From the NCBI GenBank assembly GCA_944323165.1, contig CALURK010000001.1, forward strand, positions 62,001 through 126,000: DNA of 64,000 bases, given 5' to 3'. Below, piece after piece: positions 60,073 to 64,000 of the stretch. Both the position numbers and the translations under genes were made by a program. The notes under the pieces were generated by a model. It worked only from the letters and a program-made list of their open reading frames with translations. It searched no databases and had not been told where the DNA came from. Source of the stretch: Candidatus Gastranaerophilales bacterium (GTDB taxonomy: Bacteria > Cyanobacteriota > Vampirovibrionia > Gastranaerophilales > Gastranaerophilaceae). The number at the start of each line of letters is the position of its first letter. The first letter of the stretch is position 1.

Positions 60073-61265
60073 ACATTCCCGAAAAGTTTAAGGAAAAGTT
60101 AGATAAATTAAAAAACGTAAACAGAAAACAAGTTTTGATAGGAATACTTGTAGTTATAGTTTTTTCAATAATAATTTCTACGATAGAGAAAAATCACGTA
60201 GAATATCAAACAGCAAGAATAAAGCGTAGAACAATAACACAGGTAGTAGAGGCTTCAGGAACAATAAATCCTGTAAACACAGTTTCTGTAGGTTCTACAG
60301 TATCAGGGTTGATAAGTGCAATTTATGTTGATTTCAATTCAAAAGTAGAAAAGGGGCAACTTTTGGCAGAAATTGACCCAAGAACTTTTCAGGCTACAGT
60401 TGATCAAAATGCAGCTAATGTAGCTTCGGCAGAAGCTGATTTAGCAAACAGACAAGCAACTTTTGAGATGTGTGCTAAGACTTTAAGAAGATATAAAAAT
60501 TTGTACGCAAAGAATTTTATTCCAAAATCAGAATTGGATCAGGCGGAAGCTGATTACGGTTCCGCTTTAGCGCAGGTTAATGCGGCAAGAGCCAAGATTA
60601 GTCAGACAAAGGCTCAGTATGATCAGTCGCTTGTAAATTTGAATTATACAAAAATTACTGCACCGGTTAGCGGAATGATAATTTCTCGTGAAATTGACTT
60701 GGGACAGCCTGTTGCTGCAAGCTTCCAAGCTCCTGAACTTTTTACAATCGCTCAGGATTTGGAGAAAATGCAAATAGAAGTTAATGTATCAGAGGCTGAT
60801 ATCGGCGAGGTAAAAGAGGGACAAGACGTAACTTATACACTTGACGGGTATCCAAACAGTGTTTTTGAAGGTAAAGTTACTCAGGTCAGAATTTCTCCGA
60901 CTACCGTTTCAAACGTTGTAACATATTCTGTCATAGTTTCGGTCGACAACAAGGATTTGAAGTTAAAGCCCGGCATGACTGCAAATGTCTCTATTATTAC
61001 TGCAAAAAATGAAAATGTTCTTGCGGTTCCGAATGTTGCTTTGAAATTTACTCCCGAAACTGATGGTAAAAAATACAAAACTCAAGGTTTGTGGGTTAAA
61101 GATGGTTTGAAAATTGCACGTGTTGATATAGAAACAGGGGCTAGTGATGATTCATACACGGAAGTTAAAGGCGATAATATTTATGAGGGCGAAAGAATTT
61201 TAGTTGGTATAAAAAACGGAAAAAATAAAAAATCTCAACAATCAATGAGACCTCCAAGATTGTAA
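60069..61265 (+). CDS. Periplasmic adaptor (membrane fusion protein, MacA/HlyD type)
   Basis: A 398-residue adaptor linking the TolC channel to an inner-membrane transporter. One N-terminal membrane helix lies at about residues 24-40. The biotinyl-lipoyl half-motif 'GTINPVNTVSVGSTVSGLISAIYVDFNSKVEKGQLLAEID' comes next, then the coiled-coil hairpin (about 105-190), the second half-motif 'KITAPVSGMIISREIDLGQPV' and a beta-barrel domain. Most like MacA, which partners ABC exporter MacB; no macB follows. A terminator follows instead. Confidence 0.92.
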   Translation: MNIPEKFKEKLDKLKNVNRKQVLIGILVVIVFSIIISTIEKNHVEYQTARIKRRTITQVVEASGTINPVNTVSVGSTVSGLISAIYVDFNSKVEKGQLLAEIDPRTFQATVDQNAANVASAEADLANRQATFEMCAKTLRRYKNLYAKNFIPKSELDQAEADYGSALAQVNAARAKISQTKAQYDQSLVNLNYTKITAPVSGMIISREIDLGQPVAASFQAPELFTIAQDLEKMQIEVNVSEADIGEVKEGQDVTYTLDGYPNSVFEGKVTQVRISPTTVSNVVTYSVIVSVDNKDLKLKPGMTANVSIITAKNENVLAVPNVALKFTPETDGKKYKTQGLWVKDGLKIARVDIETGASDDSYTEVKGDNIYEGERILVGIKNGKNKKSQQSMRPPRL

Positions 61266-61280
61266 GTTTATAGAATTAAA

Positions 61281-61316
61281 GGCGGCGCCGAGTTGAAAAC
61301 TCGGCGCCGCTTTTGT
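61281..61316 (+). terminator. Terminator after the efflux genes
   Basis: Very GC-rich hairpin GCGGCGCCGAGTT/AACTCGGCGCCGC with a three-base loop followed by TTTT. It lies between convergent genes. Confidence 0.92.
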
Positions 61317-61337
61317 CTTGTTTTTAATTTATACTAT

Positions 61338-61886
61338 TTATTTTTCAGCTTTGTCAGTATTTTCTGCTTTTGCATCCGAAGCTTCAGGTTTTTTACCTTC
61401 ACTTGCAGCTTCAGTTTTTGTTGTACCAGTTTTTTTCGCTTCAGCTTTTGCTTTCATTGCAGCTTTTCTTGCTTCTTGTTCCTCTTTTGTTAAGCCGTAA
61501 TTCGGATTAAAAAATCTTTTAAATCTTTCCGTACGGGTCAAAGTCCTCTCTTTATCAAGAGCTTGAGTTGCTTCATCCTTCAATCTAACAGCTTCGTCTT
61601 TTAATTTGAGTGCTGCATCTTTTTCTGAGCTAAGTTGAGCGATTTCTTGTTTTAAGCCTGAAACTTTTTTCTCTTTAACTATACCATAACCAAGACCAAC
61701 AGCTGCAAGTACACCTAATGCGGTCATTCCTAGCATGTTGGATGAAGCAGATTTCTTCTGTTCAACTTCAGGTTCATATACCATAGGCATGGATGACGGA
61801 TCCGGGTATTCTTGTACTTGATTATTTTGTTGCGGCGGCAATGTCAATGCATAATTAGCCATATTTGCGCTGGTAATTGGTTCCAT
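61338..61886 (-). CDS. Hypothetical protein with one membrane helix and Lys/Ala-rich tail
   Basis: A 182-residue protein. The Pro/Gln-rich N-terminus (1-48) precedes one helix at about 50-68 ('MLGMTALGVLAAVGLGYGIV'). A coiled coil follows at about 73-115 ('LKQEIAQLSSEKDAALKLKDEAVRLKDEATQALDKER'), and the tail is rich in Lys, Ala and Glu. No family recognised. It looks like a small scaffold anchored in the membrane. Confidence 0.65.
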   Translation of the reverse strand: MEPITSANMANYALTLPPQQNNQVQEYPDPSSMPMVYEPEVEQKKSASSNMLGMTALGVLAAVGLGYGIVKEKKVSGLKQEIAQLSSEKDAALKLKDEAVRLKDEATQALDKERTLTRTERFKRFFNPNYGLTKEEQEARKAAMKAKAEAKKTGTTKTEAASEGKKPEASDAKAENTDKAEK

Positions 61887-61990
61887 ATTTACCTTCTTTC
61901 ATATAATTCTACACTTTTATATTCTTTTTAAAACAAATGAATATTGAAAATTGCTTCTTTATGATTCTTTGTAAACAAATCGTTACAAAT

Positions 61991-63790
61991 TTAAGCGTTT
62001 CTTTGGAAAAATTTTGCAATATCTTTATGCTCAATAATTTTAGAAATCGGGCGTCCATGAGGGCAGGTATACGGTTTTTCACAAGTTCGCCAATTTCTTA
62101 TTATTTCTTGCATTTGGAATTGGTTTAAGTACGTATTTGCTTTTACGGCAGCTTTACAAGAGGTCGTAATTAGTATTTGTTCTTCAATATTATCTATGTC
62201 GCCTGAAATATTTTCTAATATATCTGATAAAATTTCTTTTGGAGAAACTTTCGAAATTAGTTGAGGAACTTTTCTAAAAATTGCCTCATTTTCTGATACG
62301 AAGTCAATTTCATATCCGAATTCTTCTAATTTTTCTTTATTGTTTTCTAATAATTCTCTGTCGCTTGGTGAAATCGGAAGTAAATCAGATATGAAAAGTA
62401 ATTGGCAGTCAATATTTTTCGATTTTTTTAACTTTTCATATATGTATCTTTCTTCTGCGATATGCTGGTCTACAATTTCTAAGCCTTCTTCACGCTCTAT
62501 CAGGATATAAGTCTTTCTATATTGACCGATTATTAATTCTTCTTTTTCAACATGTTTTTCTTCTATAAATTTTGATTGTTCAAATGTTTTTGGTTCAATT
62601 TTTTTAGGCTCTTGTGTAATTTGAGTTTTTTCATACACTGTCTGCTGAGTCGGAAAAGTTATTATTTTTTCTTCTTCATCCTTATAATTAGGCTTGTTTA
62701 AAACTTTACTCAAATCAAGACTTCCGCTTACATAAATGTCATCAGAGGTTGGAGTTTTTTCTTCTTCTTTTGGTTTTAAAATTTCTTCTTTTTTTTCTTT
62801 TTCAATAATTCCTGATAATGCCATATCTATTGATGAATATATGAAATTAAATACCTGATTAGGATTTTTATATCTTACTTCTTTTTTTGATGGATGAACA
62901 TTAACATCAATATCCTCTGGCGGGAGTTCCAAATTAAGTATAATGAATGGGTAACGTGAGCCGATTAGGTCTTTGTATACCATATCTATTGATTTTTGAA
63001 AAACTGGACATTTTACGATACGTGAATTTACGTATGTATAGTAATCTTTTTTGCTTGATCTTGTATAGTCAGGAGTGCTTACGTAACCTGAGATTTTCAA
63101 ACCAGAAATTTTATCTGTCTTTAATACAGGTCTTAGATTTTTTGATAAATCTTCTGAAAAAACTTCTTTTACTGTTTGCAAAGTATCACCTTGTCCTGTT
63201 GTTTTTAGAACGGTTTTATTAAGGTTTTTAAGTTCAAATGATATTTCAGGATGAACAAGTGCAAGAGATTGAACCAGTTCATTGATGTAAGCGAATTCCG
63301 TTTTTGCAGATTTTAGAAATTTTAGTCTTGCGGGAATATTGTAGAATAAATCCTTAACTTCCATAATTGTTCCAATTGCGCAGCCTGTTTTTGATTGCTT
63401 TACTTCGGAATTTTCGCACTCCACCTTGGTTCCGTAGTCAAAATCCTTTGTTCTTGTAATACAAGTAAGTTTTGATATGGAAATTATACTTGCAAGAGCT
63501 TCTCCTCGAAATCCCATCGTTTTAACTGAATATAAGTCTTCGCTTGTAGCAATCTTGCTTGTAGCGTGTTTTGCAAAAGCCAGCATAATGTCATCAGGGT
63601 GAATGCCTGAGCCGTTATCTGCAATTCTTATATTTCTGCATTCGTTAGAAATTTCTATGCTGATTTTTGTAGCGCCTGCGTCAATGGAGTTTTCAACCAG
63701 CTCTTTTACAACAGAAAATGGTCTTTCAATTACTTCTCCGGCTGCAATTTGGTTTATCAAATGCTTTGAAAGTTGAACGATTCTTCCCAT
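61991..63790 (-). CDS. mutL: DNA mismatch repair protein MutL
   Basis: A 599-residue MutL. N-terminal GHKL ATPase with 'INQIAAGEVIERPFSVVKELVENSIDAGAT', 'IRIADNGSGI' and 'TMGFRGEALASI'. After a variable linker, the C-terminal dimerisation domain has 'DQHIAEERYIYE', which fits the DQHA-x2-E-x4-E endonuclease motif with Ile for Ala, plus 'SCKAAVKAN' and 'CPHGRPI'. It is therefore expected to be an endonuclease-type MutL with metal-dependent nicking, as in bacteria lacking MutH. The start is ATG 63790 (MGRIVQLS...). Confidence 0.95.
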   Translation of the reverse strand: MGRIVQLSKHLINQIAAGEVIERPFSVVKELVENSIDAGATKISIEISNECRNIRIADNGSGIHPDDIMLAFAKHATSKIATSEDLYSVKTMGFRGEALASIISISKLTCITRTKDFDYGTKVECENSEVKQSKTGCAIGTIMEVKDLFYNIPARLKFLKSAKTEFAYINELVQSLALVHPEISFELKNLNKTVLKTTGQGDTLQTVKEVFSEDLSKNLRPVLKTDKISGLKISGYVSTPDYTRSSKKDYYTYVNSRIVKCPVFQKSIDMVYKDLIGSRYPFIILNLELPPEDIDVNVHPSKKEVRYKNPNQVFNFIYSSIDMALSGIIEKEKKEEILKPKEEEKTPTSDDIYVSGSLDLSKVLNKPNYKDEEEKIITFPTQQTVYEKTQITQEPKKIEPKTFEQSKFIEEKHVEKEELIIGQYRKTYILIEREEGLEIVDQHIAEERYIYEKLKKSKNIDCQLLFISDLLPISPSDRELLENNKEKLEEFGYEIDFVSENEAIFRKVPQLISKVSPKEILSDILENISGDIDNIEEQILITTSCKAAVKANTYLNQFQMQEIIRNWRTCEKPYTCPHGRPISKIIEHKDIAKFFQRNA

Positions 63791-63832
63791 AAACTTTATT
63801 ATACTCCAAAATGTTTTTATTATGTTATAATG

Positions 63833-63863
63833 AAGGGGTAAATACAAGGGGTAAATACAAGGG
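63833..63863. repeat. Short tandem duplication in the mutL/activase divergent region
   Basis: The 13-mer AAGGGGTAAATAC occurs twice in tandem (63833-63845 and 63846-63858), with a partial third copy. It lies between divergent genes. Confidence 0.7.
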
Positions 63864-63893
63864 TTTAATCATTAAGGATTGAAGGGAATATAA

Positions 63894-64000
63894 ATGGCAA
63901 AGAATAAGAAGATTAAAGTTGCATTTCCGCATATGGGTACTATTTCAATAGCTTGGGCGGCAGGGCTTAGGAAAATAGGAGTTGAGCCTTATGTTCCTCC
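63894..64000 (+). CDS. Partial gene, acyl-CoA dehydratase activase-related (start only)
   Basis: Only 35 codons are present: 'MAKNKKIKVAFPHMGTISIA' onward. The 'FPHMG...LRKIGVEPYVPP' pattern recalls the DUF2229/CoA-substrate-specific activase-like family associated with 2-hydroxyacyl-CoA dehydratases. AAGGGAA lies upstream of the ATG. The window ends inside the gene, so the call is tentative. Confidence 0.45.
   Translation, partial: MAKNKKIKVAFPHMGTISIAWAAGLRKIGVEPYVP

Noticed and set aside
1-64000. CRISPR array
   Set aside because: No run of equally spaced direct repeats with unique spacers was seen; the ~110-base repeats at 14.9 kb are contiguous units with no spacers.

Overview
The window is AT-rich bacterial DNA (roughly one third G+C by eye), probably from a non-photosynthetic relative of Cyanobacteria of the Gastranaerophilales/Vampirovibrionia ('Melainabacteria') type. 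This placement is an inference. It rests on LL-diaminopimelate aminotransferase (the plant/cyanobacterial/chlamydial lysine route), type III pantothenate kinase, a class II photolyase, and several lineage-type small proteins with a short N-terminal 'SF(S/K)'-like motif. No 16S gene is present, so it cannot be confirmed here.

Layout. 1-33.9 kb and 55.2-64 kb are ordinary chromosome: ferredoxin, acetolactate synthase, tRNA-Pro(TGG), a XerC/D recombinase, and an operon engB - two WYL regulators - coaX. Next come a UPF0173 hydrolase and a tightly coupled minus-strand group (Cys-rich small protein, acyltransferase-like protein, zincin-like protein). Then follow two orphan sugar-ABC permeases, a TPR protein, a redox-active C_GCAxxG protein with a formyltransferase, an endonuclease IV relative, a Na+/alanine symporter, a CLC transporter, a lytic transglycosylase, a STAS protein, a CMP-sugar synthetase-like protein with a PanE-like reductase, GlyS, an exported CMD-cupin protein, a photolyase and a cupin. 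To the right of 55.2 kb lie tRNA-Ala(TGC), dapL, a bifunctional nuclease, NAD kinase, hemerythrin, a TolC/HlyD efflux pair, mutL and the start of an activase-like gene.

Between 34.0 and 55.2 kb lies a 21.2-kb integrative element placed exactly at the 3' end of tRNA-Ala. The 9-base tRNA end (CTCCACCAT on the minus strand) is repeated at 34001-34009. The presumed original tRNA terminator is now stranded at the far left end (33967-34000). The tRNA itself is intact, and a new terminator lies inside the last codons of the element's integrase gene. The element carries two large serine recombinases, an SF3/DUF927-like ATPase, and small accessory genes (DUF2188, DUF6876). It also has a cluster of probable defence genes: a 2-TM GAF-like protein, a PD-(D/E)XK-like protein, a coiled-coil membrane protein, and a Panacea antitoxin with a membrane toxin candidate. 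A three-gene glycan cassette (GT2, GT8, and an FrhB plus pyruvyltransferase fusion) follows, in which all three enzymes end in the same ~90-residue domain.

The most unusual observations are the serine-integrase element at a tRNA 3' end whose integrase C-terminus should change on integration, the shared C-terminal module of the glycan cassette, a two-frame gene split at an A8 run behind a hairpin that hides its ribosome binding site, and near-perfect 24-base inverted repeats flanking a two-gene unit at 13.3-14.9 kb. All calls come from reading the sequence; no database search was run.
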